From the NCBI GenBank assembly GCA_013214355.1, contig JABSSL010000023.1, forward strand, positions 20,633 through 84,632: a DNA stretch of 64,000 nucleotides. Reading direction: 5' to 3'. Source of the stretch: Saprospiraceae bacterium. Its GTDB lineage: Bacteria; Bacteroidota; Bacteroidia; Chitinophagales; Saprospiraceae. Positions within the stretch are counted from its first letter, which is position 1. Each line of letters starts with the position of its first letter. The translations under genes and the position numbers were made by a program. The notes under the pieces are model-generated. The model made no database searches and was not told the DNA's origin. It worked only from the letters and a program-made list of their open reading frames with translations. Shown here piece by piece: positions 1-9,734 of the stretch.

Positions 1-2505
1 CTAGCCAAGGATCGACTTGGCGCCTACTTCACCGAAGCCAAGGCCGACCTGACGCCGGAAGAGGTGAAGCCAGGTAATAAGCCCATCCCTTACATAGAGA
101 TAGTAGCAGAAATGAAGGGCAGTGAGTTAGAGGGAACGGAATACGAACAACTTCTGCCTTATGTTACGCCTAACAAACCTGCTTTCCGAGCCCTCTTGGG
201 GGACTTTGTTTCTACGGAGGACGGTACAGGTATAGTACACATTGCTCCGACTTTCGGTGCGGATGACTTTAAAGTAGCTCAAAAGTATGATATCCCCCCT
301 TTGATGGTGGAGGATGAGTATGGTAATCCGATGCCACTGGTGGACAAAAAGGGCCAGTTTGTGAAGGAGGTAAGCGACTTTGCTGGACGCTATGTCAAAG
401 ATTATGGGCAAGAGGAGGAACGTTCAGTGGATTCCGATATCGTCATCAAGTTGAAGACAGAGAATAAGCTTTTCCACTCAGAAAGATATCTGCACTCCTA
501 TCCACACTGCTGGCGAACGGATCGCCCTGTATTGTATTACCCATTGGATAGCTGGTTTGTACGAGCTTCTTCTATGAAGGACCGGATGTTTGAATTGAAC
601 CAAACGATCAATTGGCAGCCAAAATCTACAGGGGAAGGCCGTTTTGGAAAATGGTTAGAAAACCTACAGGATTGGAACCTATCTCGTTCGCGTTATTGGG
701 GGGTACCTTTGCCGATTTGGCGGACAGAGGATGGAGAACAGGAACTTTGCATCAGCTCTATGGAGCAGCTGCAGCAGGAAATAGATAAAGCCAACGCCGC
801 TTTGGGCTTGCAGCAGACTTTACCCAAGGACCTTCACCGTCCTTACATAGATGGAGTGGTCTTGGTATCCGATGATGGTCAGGAAATGAAGCGCGAACTA
901 GACTTGATCGATGTATGGTTTGACAGTGGCTCCATGCCCTACGCACAATGGCACTATCCGTTCGAAAACAAGGATAAGTTTGAGCAGAAATTCCCAGCGG
1001 ATTTCATAGCGGAGGGAGTGGATCAAACCCGTGGTTGGTTCTACACCTTACACGCGATTGCTACTATGGTATTCGATAGTGTAGCTTTTAAGAACGTAGT
1101 GTCAAACGGATTGGTACAGGACAAACATGGCCGCAAGATGTCGAAACGCCTCGGTAATGCCGTGGAACCGTTCGAAACCTTGGCTACCTACGGAGCAGAT
1201 GCTACCCGCTGGTATATGATGTCCAACTCTGATCCTTGGGAAAACCTCAAGTTTGATATCGAAGGAATCGGCGAGGTACAGCGTAAGTTCTTTGGTACGC
1301 TGTACAACACCTACTCCTTCTTTGCTTTGTATGCCAATATAGATGGCTTCAAATACGAGCAAACTGATGTGCCACTTGGTGATCGCCAAGAAATAGATCG
1401 TTGGATCATATCCCAATTGAATTCCTTGATAGAGGAGGTGGATGCAGCTTACGCCGAATATGACGTAACGACAGCTACCCGGAAAGTGATGAACTTTGTG
1501 AATGATCACTTGAGTAACTGGTATGTCCGCCTTTGCAGACGTAGATTCTGGAAAGGAGAGTATACAGCAGATAAGATAGCGGCTTATCAAACGCTTTATC
1601 AATGTCTGAACACGGTGTCTAAACTGATGGCTCCGGTGGCTCCATTTTTTGCAGATTGGTTGTACGGAAACCTCAATACGGCCACGCAAAAGGAATCCAA
1701 TATATCTGTGCACTTAGCCGATTTTCCTAAAGCTGATAGTAGTGCTATCGATAAAAAGCTGGAACAACGGATGAATTATGCACAACGGATCTCTTCTTTG
1801 GTCTTGTCTATCCGAAAAGCGGAGAAAATCAGAGTACGTCAACCGCTGCAAAGGGCACTATTGCCAATCTTAGATGCCTCCTTCCAAGAACAGGTGGAAG
1901 AAGTGAAAGACTTGATCTTAGCGGAGGTGAACATCAAAGATTTGGAGTACATCACGGATACCAGCGGAATCGTCACCAAGAAGATCAAGCCGAACTTCCG
2001 AACACTCGGGCGTCGATTGGGTAAGCAAATGAAAAATGCTGTCCAAATCATCAATGGCTTAGGCCAGGAAGATATCAATCAGATCGAACAAAGCAATCAG
2101 TATACCCTGAGTATCAATGGTGATACCTACGATCTGACTTTGGAAGACTTTGAAATCATAACCGAAGATATTCCAGGCTGGCAGGTGGCCAACGATGGCG
2201 CCTTGACCGTAGCCTTAGATGTAAATATCTCTGAGGACTTAGAAGCCGAAGGAATGGCCAGAGATTTGGTCAACCGTATACAGAATATCCGAAAGGATAA
2301 GGACTTTGAGGTGACGGATAAGATAGAGGTACTAGTTGAACAACACAGCGGTGTCGAATCCGCTATTGAACAATTTGGTTCCTATATAAAAGACGAAACC
2401 CTTGCCGTGGAATTGACTAGTAGCGCCGAGCTGACTGAAGGCGAGGTAGTTGAACTCCCTGGAGATATCAAGTTGCATATTAAGGTACAAAAAGCTAATT
2501 TGTGA
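1..2505 (+). CDS. ileS: Isoleucyl-tRNA synthetase, 3' part (5' end outside window)
   Basis: This enzyme charges tRNA-Ile with isoleucine in the cytoplasm. The reading frame is open from base 1, so the GTG at 64 in the ORF track is not the true start and about 834 C-terminal residues are present. The first visible part is the CP1 editing domain, with the motif GTGIVHIAP followed by FGADD. It is followed by the catalytic core with the signature KMSKR (residue ~378 of the fragment), and then the anticodon-binding helices (NDHLSNWYVRLCRRRFW). The tail carries the extra C-terminal region typical of the long Bacteroidota enzymes. KMSKR rather than KMSKS is the form seen in the eukaryote-like IleRS clade. 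A perfect inverted repeat follows the stop codon. Confidence 0.97.
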   Translation, partial: LAKDRLGAYFTEAKADLTPEEVKPGNKPIPYIEIVAEMKGSELEGTEYEQLLPYVTPNKPAFRALLGDFVSTEDGTGIVHIAPTFGADDFKVAQKYDIPPLMVEDEYGNPMPLVDKKGQFVKEVSDFAGRYVKDYGQEEERSVDSDIVIKLKTENKLFHSERYLHSYPHCWRTDRPVLYYPLDSWFVRASSMKDRMFELNQTINWQPKSTGEGRFGKWLENLQDWNLSRSRYWGVPLPIWRTEDGEQELCISSMEQLQQEIDKANAALGLQQTLPKDLHRPYIDGVVLVSDDGQEMKRELDLIDVWFDSGSMPYAQWHYPFENKDKFEQKFPADFIAEGVDQTRGWFYTLHAIATMVFDSVAFKNVVSNGLVQDKHGRKMSKRLGNAVEPFETLATYGADATRWYMMSNSDPWENLKFDIEGIGEVQRKFFGTLYNTYSFFALYANIDGFKYEQTDVPLGDRQEIDRWIISQLNSLIEEVDAAYAEYDVTTATRKVMNFVNDHLSNWYVRLCRRRFWKGEYTADKIAAYQTLYQCLNTVSKLMAPVAPFFADWLYGNLNTATQKESNISVHLADFPKADSSAIDKKLEQRMNYAQRISSLVLSIRKAEKIRVRQPLQRALLPILDASFQEQVEEVKDLILAEVNIKDLEYITDTSGIVTKKIKPNFRTLGRRLGKQMKNAVQIINGLGQEDINQIEQSNQYTLSINGDTYDLTLEDFEIITEDIPGWQVANDGALTVALDVNISEDLEAEGMARDLVNRIQNIRKDKDFEVTDKIEVLVEQHSGVESAIEQFGSYIKDETLAVELTSSAELTEGEVVELPGDIKLHIKVQKANL

Positions 2506-2514
2506 CGTTCATGG

Positions 2515-2542
2515 ACAGGCTCTAGCACCAACTAGAGCCTGT
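2515..2542 (+). terminator. Hairpin after ileS
   Basis: A perfect 11-base inverted repeat (acaggctctag / ctagagcctgt) with a 6-base loop begins 10 bases after the ileS stop. There is no T tract, so it may stop transcription or protect the 3' end. The GTG start the ORF track proposes for the next gene (2541) lies in its right arm, which argues for the ATG at 2577 instead. Confidence 0.55.
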
Positions 2543-2576
2543 GCCTATCTACCTAACTCTCCAAATTCGCTTGTTG

Positions 2577-4526
2577 ATGAAATCATTACTGACATTATTC
2601 ACTCTAGTATTGACTGTAGGTACAATGCTAGGGCAGAGCCTCATTGTCTCTCCTGAGAAGCCTAGCCCAGGGGATGCGATCACCTTTACCTATGATAAGA
2701 GTGGAACACCACTAGCAACAGAAAAGGCTATTCAAGCTATTGCCTATCTATGTATGGACGAAGGGCTTCCGCATGCGATCGAAGTTGATTTGACCACCGA
2801 TGGAGCCAATCTGAAAGGCAATTTTGCAACCGACGAAAAAACACGGGCCGTCTTTATCGTCTTCAAAGATGCTATGACAGAAGAAATCATTGATAATAAT
2901 GCAGATAAGGGCTATAAGACAAAGATGTACACGGCCGATAAATCTAAAGTAGTCAAAGGAACTTACGCAACCTTAGCGAATGTCTATGGCTCCTATGGCA
3001 GCATCATGGAAATGCAACGTGATCCAGCAAAGGGTATTAAGTATTTCCAGAAGGAACTTAAGTCTTACCCAGAGTCGAAGGTAGACGTCTTAGGTTCATA
3101 TGCTTCCATGGCTCAACGCAATAAGGACGAAGCGGCAATTGCAAATGCGAAAGAATTACTGGAGGAACTAAAGAACAAGAAGAAAGCTACTGAGGATGAT
3201 AAAATGCTTGCTTATCGGGTAAGTAAATCGCTCAAGGATGATGAAGGAGCAGAAGCCATTGCTGAAAAGCTTCGCAAGAAATACAAGAAAGGTCAAATGA
3301 TCATGAATGATGATCAACAAGCTTTCTATAAAGAGAACGATTTGAGTAAGAAGGTAGCCCTTTTTGATGCCTTTAAGAAAAAATACGCCAAAGCAGAAAA
3401 GTTGGACAACATGCTATCGAGCATGGCTTACCGCTTGGTGGCTGCCGCTGGACAGAATGCGAAGTGGGATATGTTTGATACCTACCTAGCTTACCTTACT
3501 AGCTCGAATCAAAAGGCAAGTATGCTCAACAATTTCGCCTGGGGACTTTCCGGCGAGGCTGTTGATAAGGAAGCTAAGGATATCGTACAAGCAGAAAAAT
3601 TGTCCAAGCTATCACTTGATCTCTTGAAGAAAGAGATGGAGGACTTGACTGCTAATAAACCGGAATATTTGACGGCGAAGCAATGGAAGAAGCGTTTGAA
3701 GGGAAGCTACTACATGTACGCAGATACATATGCGCTGACCCTGTACAAGCAAGGAAAAAAGGAGGAAGCACTGGATTATCAAGAGAAAGTATGTAGCCAG
3801 GCCGGCTTTGTTGGTGGTGAAATGTACGAGCGATTAGCTGTTTATATGGAAGGTGTGAAAGGAGGTGCTGCAACAGAAGCCTTTCTATCAGAGAAGATTA
3901 AGGAGAACAACGCCACTGCTGCCATGAAAAAGCAGCACCGCCGTCTCTTCCTCGCCAATAATTCAATCGAACAAGCTTACGATAAGTATCTAGCAGGTTT
4001 AGAGAAGGAGGCCAGCGCTAAATTCCGAGAGGAACTCATCGCTAAAATGATCAATGACGATGCTCCAGATTTTCGCTTGCTGGATTTAGATGGGCAAGAG
4101 GTGAGCCTAGATGATATGAAAGGGAAAGTGGTTATCCTGGATTTCTGGGCGACTTGGTGTGGTCCTTGCAAAGCTTCCTTCCCAGGGATGCAGAAGATGG
4201 TGGATCTCTATAAGGATAATGATAAAGTAGCTTTTCTCTTTATCGATACTTGGGAGAGTGCCAAGGATAAAGAAAAGGCCGTATCTGAGTTCATCAATAA
4301 AAATGAATATACCTTCCAGGTACTGATGGATAAAAAAGATGAGGTGGTGGCTAAGTATAAGGTGGAAGGAATTCCTACGAAGTTTGTTTTGGATGGCAAT
4401 GGCAAAATCCGATTTAAGAGCGTGGGCTTCGCTGGAAATGATGAGGCACTGATGACTGAGATGAACTTGATGATTGAATTGGCCGGAGGAAAATCTGGCG
4501 TGGATTTGTCAAAAGCAGATGACTAA
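2577..4526 (+). CDS. TlpA-like thioredoxin-domain protein with long N-terminal helical region
   Basis: This is a probable periplasmic thiol-disulfide oxidoreductase of the TlpA/ResA-like redoxin family (649 residues). I chose the ATG at 2577 because it starts a clean signal peptide (MKSLLTLFTLVLTVGTMLGQ). The upstream GTG lies inside the ileS hairpin. Residues ~20-100 look like a beta-rich domain. Residues ~100-480 are lysine-rich, helical and TPR-like. The C-terminal ~150 residues form a thioredoxin fold with the active site WCGPC (cysteines near 527 and 530) and a cis-proline motif (GIPTKFV). Bacteroidota encode many such proteins for cytochrome maturation or oxidative folding, and the partner here cannot be told. 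The gene stands alone, and a terminator separates it from the convergent SCP2 gene. Confidence 0.85.
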   Translation: MKSLLTLFTLVLTVGTMLGQSLIVSPEKPSPGDAITFTYDKSGTPLATEKAIQAIAYLCMDEGLPHAIEVDLTTDGANLKGNFATDEKTRAVFIVFKDAMTEEIIDNNADKGYKTKMYTADKSKVVKGTYATLANVYGSYGSIMEMQRDPAKGIKYFQKELKSYPESKVDVLGSYASMAQRNKDEAAIANAKELLEELKNKKKATEDDKMLAYRVSKSLKDDEGAEAIAEKLRKKYKKGQMIMNDDQQAFYKENDLSKKVALFDAFKKKYAKAEKLDNMLSSMAYRLVAAAGQNAKWDMFDTYLAYLTSSNQKASMLNNFAWGLSGEAVDKEAKDIVQAEKLSKLSLDLLKKEMEDLTANKPEYLTAKQWKKRLKGSYYMYADTYALTLYKQGKKEEALDYQEKVCSQAGFVGGEMYERLAVYMEGVKGGAATEAFLSEKIKENNATAAMKKQHRRLFLANNSIEQAYDKYLAGLEKEASAKFREELIAKMINDDAPDFRLLDLDGQEVSLDDMKGKVVILDFWATWCGPCKASFPGMQKMVDLYKDNDKVAFLFIDTWESAKDKEKAVSEFINKNEYTFQVLMDKKDEVVAKYKVEGIPTKFVLDGNGKIRFKSVGFAGNDEALMTEMNLMIELAGGKSGVDLSKADD

Positions 4527-4565
4527 TCCATCAAGTACTTAGGAGGATTCTTAATCCTAAAACAA

Positions 4566-4610
4566 ATTCGGGCTTGTATAAATCTCTTTATACAAGCCCG
4601 AATCATTTTT
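4566..4610. terminator. Bidirectional rho-independent terminator
   Basis: A perfect 17-base inverted repeat (attcgggcttgtataaa, loop tctc) is followed by a T run on the plus strand. It sits between the convergent TlpA-like and SCP2 genes and can serve both. Confidence 0.85.
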
Positions 4611-4627
4611 GGTACAGGGATAAACTT

Positions 4628-4927
4628 CTAGCTTAGCAAAGTCTGAAGTTGCATAGCTAATCCCATATCACCTTTGATTTTTACTTTGCCACTCATCATC
4701 GCCATCATTGGATTAACATCTCCACTACGGATACCTGCCAATGTTTCAATGCTGGTAGAAATGGTGCAATCGGCTTCTTTGTCTTCATTAGACACCTCAG
4801 CATCATCTTTGGATAGATCTAGGAATACAATCCCTTCATCACCAAAATCAAACTTTAAGGTCTTTCCTAGGTTAGGGGCTTTACCTGCAGCGGTCTTGAA
4901 CTGCTCTGTCACATCTGCTAAAGTCAT
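4628..4927 (-). CDS. SCP2 sterol-binding domain protein
   Basis: This small cytoplasmic protein (99 residues) consists of a single SCP2 domain, a fold that holds lipids or acyl-CoA in a hydrophobic tunnel. The family pattern is visible in the central acidic strand (DCTISTSIETLAGIRSG) followed by the hallmark end (MSGKVKIKGDMGLAMQLQ). Stand-alone bacterial SCP2 proteins have few assigned functions. The next gene cluster includes an acyl-CoA ligase, but that lies 1.6 kb away on the other strand, so a functional link is only a guess. The start ATG is the first in the frame. Confidence 0.88.
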   Translation of the reverse strand: MTLADVTEQFKTAAGKAPNLGKTLKFDFGDEGIVFLDLSKDDAEVSNEDKEADCTISTSIETLAGIRSGDVNPMMAMMSGKVKIKGDMGLAMQLQTLLS

Positions 4928-5162
4928 ATGCTATTATATTTTTGAATCAATACATCTAATTTTCACGGGCTAAAATAATGAAAAAATAATGCAAACAGCG
5001 AAAATACGCTGAAAAGCTACTAGCATACTGCCTTCAAGGATAGGAGGTTGCGAAAAAATAGAATTAGCTACAAAAATCTGACAAACAAAACTGGACTCTT
5101 GCGCTAAGAATACATAGTTTTATAAGACTATTTCCTTTCTCGATCAGCAAATTATCTAGTCT

Positions 5163-5819
5163 ATGAAAATCTGTTTGTTAGGTGCCACCGGTAGAACCGG
5201 CAAAGCCGTTTTATCGCAGGCATTAGAGAGAGGATGGGAAGTAAATGCCTTAGTTAGAGATACACAGAAAGTTGCTATACAGTCTGAGCGACTTCACCTT
5301 ATTACGGGTACCCCTTCTGACCGAACGGATTTAGCCAAGGCTCTAGCAGGTTGCCAGGCTGTCATCAATACACTTAACATTTCTCGAAAATCCGATTTCC
5401 CTTGGGCTAGACTTAGAACACCAGAGCGATTCTTATCAGAAGTGGCTAACCACCTTATTGAATTGTTACCGCAAAATGAAATAGAAAGGATTGTCTTTAC
5501 GACGGCTTGGGGAGTAGGGGATTCTGCAAAAGATATTCCTGCTTGGTTTCGTTTGCTGATCCAACGCTCGAATATTGGCTATGCCTACGCGGATCATGAA
5601 CGTCAGGAAGCGCTCTTCGAAGCCTCGGACTTGCAATGGACCGCCGTTCGCCCCGTCGGCTTAACCAATAGCAATAGTAGTCGTGACCTCATAGTCTCTA
5701 TAGATAACTCACCGAAACCAACACTTATGATCAGTCGCAAGCGCGTAGCCCAGTTCCTGCTGGATTGCTTGGCGGATGCTGCTTACATAGGTGAAAAACC
5801 GGTTGTTTCAGAAAAATAG
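5163..5819 (+). CDS. NAD(P)-binding Rossmann-fold protein (NmrA/atypical SDR type)
   Basis: The N-terminus KICLLGATGRTGKAV contains the GxxGxxG dinucleotide-binding loop of atypical short-chain dehydrogenases (NmrA, biliverdin reductase B and SDR_a5 types). At 218 residues it is one Rossmann domain with no added C-terminal domain. The central segment (FTTAWGVGDSAKDIP) and the RPVGL motif near residue 170 resemble proteins of the NAD(P)H-binding group whose substrate is unknown. The next gene starts 7 bases downstream, so the two are probably co-transcribed. No substrate can be named. Confidence 0.8.
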   Translation: MKICLLGATGRTGKAVLSQALERGWEVNALVRDTQKVAIQSERLHLITGTPSDRTDLAKALAGCQAVINTLNISRKSDFPWARLRTPERFLSEVANHLIELLPQNEIERIVFTTAWGVGDSAKDIPAWFRLLIQRSNIGYAYADHERQEALFEASDLQWTAVRPVGLTNSNSSRDLIVSIDNSPKPTLMISRKRVAQFLLDCLADAAYIGEKPVVSEK

Positions 5820-5826
5820 AATTAGT

Positions 5827-6360
5827 ATGATAGAGTACAATGTTGGTGGCCCGGAGGATGCGACTTCCATAGCTGCCTTGCATGCCGAGAGCTGGTCTTT
5901 ACACTACCGAGGAGAATTTACCGATCATTATCTAGATCATGAGGTACAAGGCGAGAGATTGGCCGAATGGGAAAAGCGAATGACGGAGGCCATTCCCGCC
6001 CAACATGTGGTTGTAGCGGAGGAAGAAGATAAGCTTTGTGGCTTCTCCTGTGTGTACTTGAACAGAGATGAGCAATGGGGAGCCCTATTGGATAATCTTC
6101 ATGTCCAACAATCCTATATGGGGAAGGGTGTGGGCAGAAGATTAATGCAGGAAGCCGCCAGATGGGTACAGAAACAAGATCGTAATCAAAGCATGTACCT
6201 ATGGGTCTTAGCTAGCAACGAAAGTGCCAGTCGTTTTTATGAACGAATAGGTGGGGACAAGGTGGAAGAAACTATGATGGATAATCCAGGGGGAGGGGCC
6301 TCAAAAGTATGGCGATACGTTTGGCGAGATCTCGATCGTCTAATCACGGAAGGCCATTGA
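5827..6360 (+). CDS. GNAT family N-acetyltransferase
   Basis: The protein (177 residues) is an acetyl-CoA-dependent N-acetyltransferase. I chose the ATG at 5827 because MIEYNVGGPEDATSIAALH is the usual first strand and helix of the fold. The longer ORF start at 5791 lies inside the preceding gene. The acetyl-CoA binding loop is visible as GKGVGRRLM (the Q/R-x-x-G-x-G/A region), followed by a strand (MYLWVLASNESASRFYERIGG) that is diagnostic for the family. The acceptor substrate is unknown. The gene probably forms a two-gene operon with the NAD(P)-binding protein. Confidence 0.85.
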   Translation: MIEYNVGGPEDATSIAALHAESWSLHYRGEFTDHYLDHEVQGERLAEWEKRMTEAIPAQHVVVAEEEDKLCGFSCVYLNRDEQWGALLDNLHVQQSYMGKGVGRRLMQEAARWVQKQDRNQSMYLWVLASNESASRFYERIGGDKVEETMMDNPGGGASKVWRYVWRDLDRLITEGH

Positions 6361-6550
6361 TAATTGCTTCGTTTTTTAGGAGAGATCATGGATTCTTGAA
6401 ATAATGATCTTATTTTGGGCATCCTCAAAAGTAAATATTTGGATAATGAATATCTTGCCCAACAAAAGTTGATATTTGCTGTTCCAGTATTGCCTTCTTA
6501 GAATAGGTTTGATCAGACCTGTCCTCAAATAAAAAAAACGACGCAAAATT

Positions 6551-8098
6551 ATGTTGAATCTTTCCGTGATTATCGAAGATAGTGCCAGAAGGTATCCCAA
6601 CAAGGATGCCTTTGTTTTTATGGATACCCGATTGACTTTCGCCCAGATTAATGGGGCAGCCAATCAGGTAGCTAATGGCTTAGTGGCAGCAGGAATTAAG
6701 CCTGGAGATAAAGTTGGCCTAAGTTGTTTTAATTTACCTTATTTCCCAATCGTCTTTTTCGGGATTTTGAAAGCGGGTGGGGTAGTAGTTCCCTTGAGTG
6801 TGTTGCTGAAAAAGGATGAAATTGCTTACCACCTTAATGATAGTGATGCTAAAGCTTATTTCTGTTTTGAGGGAACGGCAGAACTACCGATGGGGCAAAT
6901 GGGACATGCTGGATTCCAGGAGGTGGATGCCTGTGAAAATTTTTTCATGATCACCGCCAAACCTACGGATCCCTCCTCAATCGAAGGCACAAAGACCTTG
7001 GGAAGCCTGATGGCTGGCCAATCTCCTGTTTTTGAAACGACTGCCACCAGCGCGGAAGATACAGCTGTAATCATCTATACTTCCGGAACGACCGGTAGAC
7101 CAAAAGGTGCGGAACTTACCCATTCCAACCTAATGCTCAATGGTATTTTGAGTGCGGATCTAATGGGGGGTACACCGGAGGATGTACAATTGATTGTACT
7201 GCCCTTGTTCCACATCTTTGCTTTGACGGTACTCATGATTGCTGGTGTATACCGTGGGGTGGAAAGTATTCTTCTTCCTCGTTTTGATGCAGCAGCAGTA
7301 TTTGGACTCATGCAAAAGCATGGAGTGACCATTTTTGCTGGGGTACCTACCATGTATTGGGGATTACTGAACTACAAAGGGGATGAATTTGACTATAAGT
7401 CTATTGCCGAGAAGCTGAGAGTTTGTGCATCAGGCGGAGCGTCCTTGCCGGTTCAGGTGATGAAAGACTTTGAAGAACGATTTAAAGTTCCTATCATAGA
7501 AGGCTATGGTATGTCGGAAGGCTCACCTGTAGTAACCTTCAATCAACTTAGTGTCGGACGTAAACCAGGTTCTATTGGTACCACGGTTTGGGGCGTAGAA
7601 GTCAAAATTGTAGATGAGAATGATCAGGAAGTTCCTGTGGGAGAGAAAGGGGAGTTGCTGTATCGAGGCCATAATGTCATGAAAGGATATTATAAAAGAC
7701 CAGAAGCAAATGCGGAGACCTTAAGAGGGGGATGGATGCATTCTGGTGACGTAGCTATTAAAGATGAAGATGGTTTCTACTATATTGTCGATCGTACTAA
7801 GGACATGATTATCCGTGGAGGACTCAATGTTTACCCACGAGAAGTCGAGGAAGTGATGATGCAACATGATGCTATTTCATTAGTAGCAGTGATTGGAGTT
7901 CCCGATGAGCAGTTTGGTGAAGAAGTTAAAGCCTGTGTGGTGCTGAAAGAGGGAGCTAGTGCTACCCCAGAGGAAATCATTGCTTGGACGAAAGAACACA
8001 TCGCGGCTTACAAATATCCAAGAGTCGTAGAACTCATGGATGCCCTACCGATGACAGCTACTGGGAAGATTCTGAAGAAAGAACTACGGGTTAGCTAA
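6551..8098 (+). CDS. Long-chain fatty acid-CoA ligase / AMP-binding enzyme
   Basis: This 515-residue adenylate-forming enzyme activates a carboxylic acid with ATP and links it to CoA. The core motifs are all present: the P-loop-like YTSGTTGRPKG (residue ~176), GYGMSEGSP (~320), HSGD (~397), the hinge DRTKDMIIRGGLNVYPREVEE (~415) and the C-terminal catalytic lysine in TATGKILKK. The length suits a single-domain FadD-like medium- or long-chain ligase, and no membrane segment is seen. Its substrate could also be an aromatic or other acid. It is not in an operon with its neighbours and ends at a strong terminator shared with susD. Confidence 0.9.
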   Translation: MLNLSVIIEDSARRYPNKDAFVFMDTRLTFAQINGAANQVANGLVAAGIKPGDKVGLSCFNLPYFPIVFFGILKAGGVVVPLSVLLKKDEIAYHLNDSDAKAYFCFEGTAELPMGQMGHAGFQEVDACENFFMITAKPTDPSSIEGTKTLGSLMAGQSPVFETTATSAEDTAVIIYTSGTTGRPKGAELTHSNLMLNGILSADLMGGTPEDVQLIVLPLFHIFALTVLMIAGVYRGVESILLPRFDAAAVFGLMQKHGVTIFAGVPTMYWGLLNYKGDEFDYKSIAEKLRVCASGGASLPVQVMKDFEERFKVPIIEGYGMSEGSPVVTFNQLSVGRKPGSIGTTVWGVEVKIVDENDQEVPVGEKGELLYRGHNVMKGYYKRPEANAETLRGGWMHSGDVAIKDEDGFYYIVDRTKDMIIRGGLNVYPREVEEVMMQHDAISLVAVIGVPDEQFGEEVKACVVLKEGASATPEEIIAWTKEHIAAYKYPRVVELMDALPMTATGKILKKELRVS

Positions 8099-8125
8099 AA
8101 AGGGTTCCATTAATTCAGCGCATAA

Positions 8126-8159
8126 AAAAGGCGTTTCGGATCAACCCGAAACGCCTTTT
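8126..8159. terminator. Bidirectional rho-independent terminator
   Basis: A perfect 14-base inverted repeat (aaaaggcgtttcgg, 6-base loop) has A and T runs at its ends. It lies between the convergent acyl-CoA ligase and susD genes. Confidence 0.88.
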
Positions 8160-8189
8160 CCTATCTAACAAATATTAAGTAAGGGGGGG

Positions 8190-9710
8190 CTAATAGCCTG
8201 GATTTTGATCTGAGTTTGAGATGTTCTCATTGTTGTCAATTTCACTCTGTGGAATTGGCAACAAAAGGTGTTTAGGCAACTGAGCCTGTGGTACCCAATC
8301 TGCGTAGTATTCCGTTCTACGCAGCAGGTCTTTGTATAGCACTTGCTCTCCGGCTAATTCGACAATCCGTTCATGGAAAATGGCATCGATCGCCTCTTCC
8401 TTGGTGCCAAATGGATAGGTATCGGTAGGGTAAGCTGGCATCTCCACACGACTGCGAACTTCGTTGGCAAGGGCCAAGGCTCCGCTAATATCTCCAGCTT
8501 CTGCTTTGGTTTCCGCCAGCATCAAGAGGACATCAGAGTACCGCAGATAATTGAAGTTGATGGGGGAATTAGTGTTCTCACTAGCTGAACGATAATAGCG
8601 TTGGTATTTTCTCCAGTTACAAAGATCATCAGGGGTTACGGGGTTTACTCCATCCGGCGGTGGGCAAGCACCTGGGGAATAGAGGTTATTTGCACCGCCA
8701 TTAAATGCATCACAAGGACAGTAGAAGGTGAAGCTGAACCTTGGATCTGCTGCTTCAAATTCGTTTTGTAGGCGCTCCGAAGGAATCACATTTCTCCAAG
8801 CATTGAATCCGTATTCTTGTCCTCTAAAGGTTACATCTCCATTACCGCCACCATCGGCAGCCCATTGTCCACCGGTATTACTACCAAACTGGATTTCAAA
8901 AACAGATTCACTATTGTTTTCACCCTCTTCGGTGAAATTGTCAAAATAGTTATCTACTAAGGCATATTCGTTGGAAGCTACTACCTTCTCCAACTCGCCT
9001 GCGGCCTTGCCATACTCTCCTTGGAAGAGTAATACTTTACCTTTAAGGGCTTGGGCAGCGCCTTTGGTAGCCCGACCGGCATCCGCATCAGGATATTGGG
9101 ATTTAGTAGGTAAATTTTGTTCTGCTTGGTCTAAATCGGTAATGATTTGCGTATAAATTTGAGCACTAGGTGTTCTGGCTACCCCTGCCACCACTTGATC
9201 GTTGGCCGGTTCCAAAAGCATGGGTACATCTCCAAATATGCTAACCAATTCAAAGTAGAACCAAGCCCGCAAGAATTGAGCTTCTCCTAAATACTGGTTT
9301 CTTTGTTCATCCGTAATGCTCTTTTGCGTATTGGGCACATTTTGGATGACTAGGTTGGCACGGTGAATGCCACGATACAATGCCGTCCACAGTTCATTGA
9401 TGGCTGGATTAGAACCATCAAAAGTGCGTTGTTCCAACTGCACCATGTCACCGGCTAAGCTACCAAGTCCAGTAGCCTCGCCAGATACTAGGTCATTGAG
9501 AAAGAAGTAGCGACGGCGATAGAGGCCGAGGGTCTGAAAACTGTTGTAAATAACATTCACTGCTGAAAGAGCTTGCTCCCCCGTTTGGTAGAAGGTCTCC
9601 GAAGAGAGTTCATTAGGATTGGTTAGATCCAATAGATCACTTTCATTGCAGGATTGCGTCACAAAAATGGCCAGGCCAAGGGTTAGGATGATTGAAAAAA
9701 ACTTTTTCAT
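8190..9710 (-). CDS. SusD/RagB-family substrate-binding lipoprotein
   Basis: This outer-membrane lipoprotein caps its SusC partner and captures substrate at the cell surface (506 residues). The signal peptide ends in the lipobox TQSC (Cys near residue 21). The typical SusD N-terminus follows (LLDLTNPNELSSETFYQTGEQALSAVN), then the TPR-like helices (NQYLGEAQFLRAWFYFELV) and the C-terminal LRYSDVLLMLAETKAEAGD segment. The final NPGY is also usual. It lies directly downstream of susC, separated by a hairpin. There is no glycosidase or peptidase next to it, so the substrate cannot be read from context. Confidence 0.95.
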   Translation of the reverse strand: MKKFFSIILTLGLAIFVTQSCNESDLLDLTNPNELSSETFYQTGEQALSAVNVIYNSFQTLGLYRRRYFFLNDLVSGEATGLGSLAGDMVQLEQRTFDGSNPAINELWTALYRGIHRANLVIQNVPNTQKSITDEQRNQYLGEAQFLRAWFYFELVSIFGDVPMLLEPANDQVVAGVARTPSAQIYTQIITDLDQAEQNLPTKSQYPDADAGRATKGAAQALKGKVLLFQGEYGKAAGELEKVVASNEYALVDNYFDNFTEEGENNSESVFEIQFGSNTGGQWAADGGGNGDVTFRGQEYGFNAWRNVIPSERLQNEFEAADPRFSFTFYCPCDAFNGGANNLYSPGACPPPDGVNPVTPDDLCNWRKYQRYYRSASENTNSPINFNYLRYSDVLLMLAETKAEAGDISGALALANEVRSRVEMPAYPTDTYPFGTKEEAIDAIFHERIVELAGEQVLYKDLLRRTEYYADWVPQAQLPKHLLLPIPQSEIDNNENISNSDQNPGY

Positions 9711-9734
9711 AATTTTTAATCATTTATGACTTTG

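Noticed and set aside
1102-1713. 203-residue ORF on the minus strand inside ileS
   Set aside because: It lies entirely antisense to a well-conserved synthetase and shows no domain. It is a shadow frame.
2541-2576. GTG start for the TlpA-like protein
   Set aside because: It lies in the right arm of the ileS hairpin and would place 12 residues before a perfect signal peptide.
6504-6511. TAGGTTTG box before the acyl-CoA ligase
   Set aside because: It matches the -7 consensus, but the nearest upstream TTTG is 25 bases away, beyond the usual 19-21, so I do not call a promoter.
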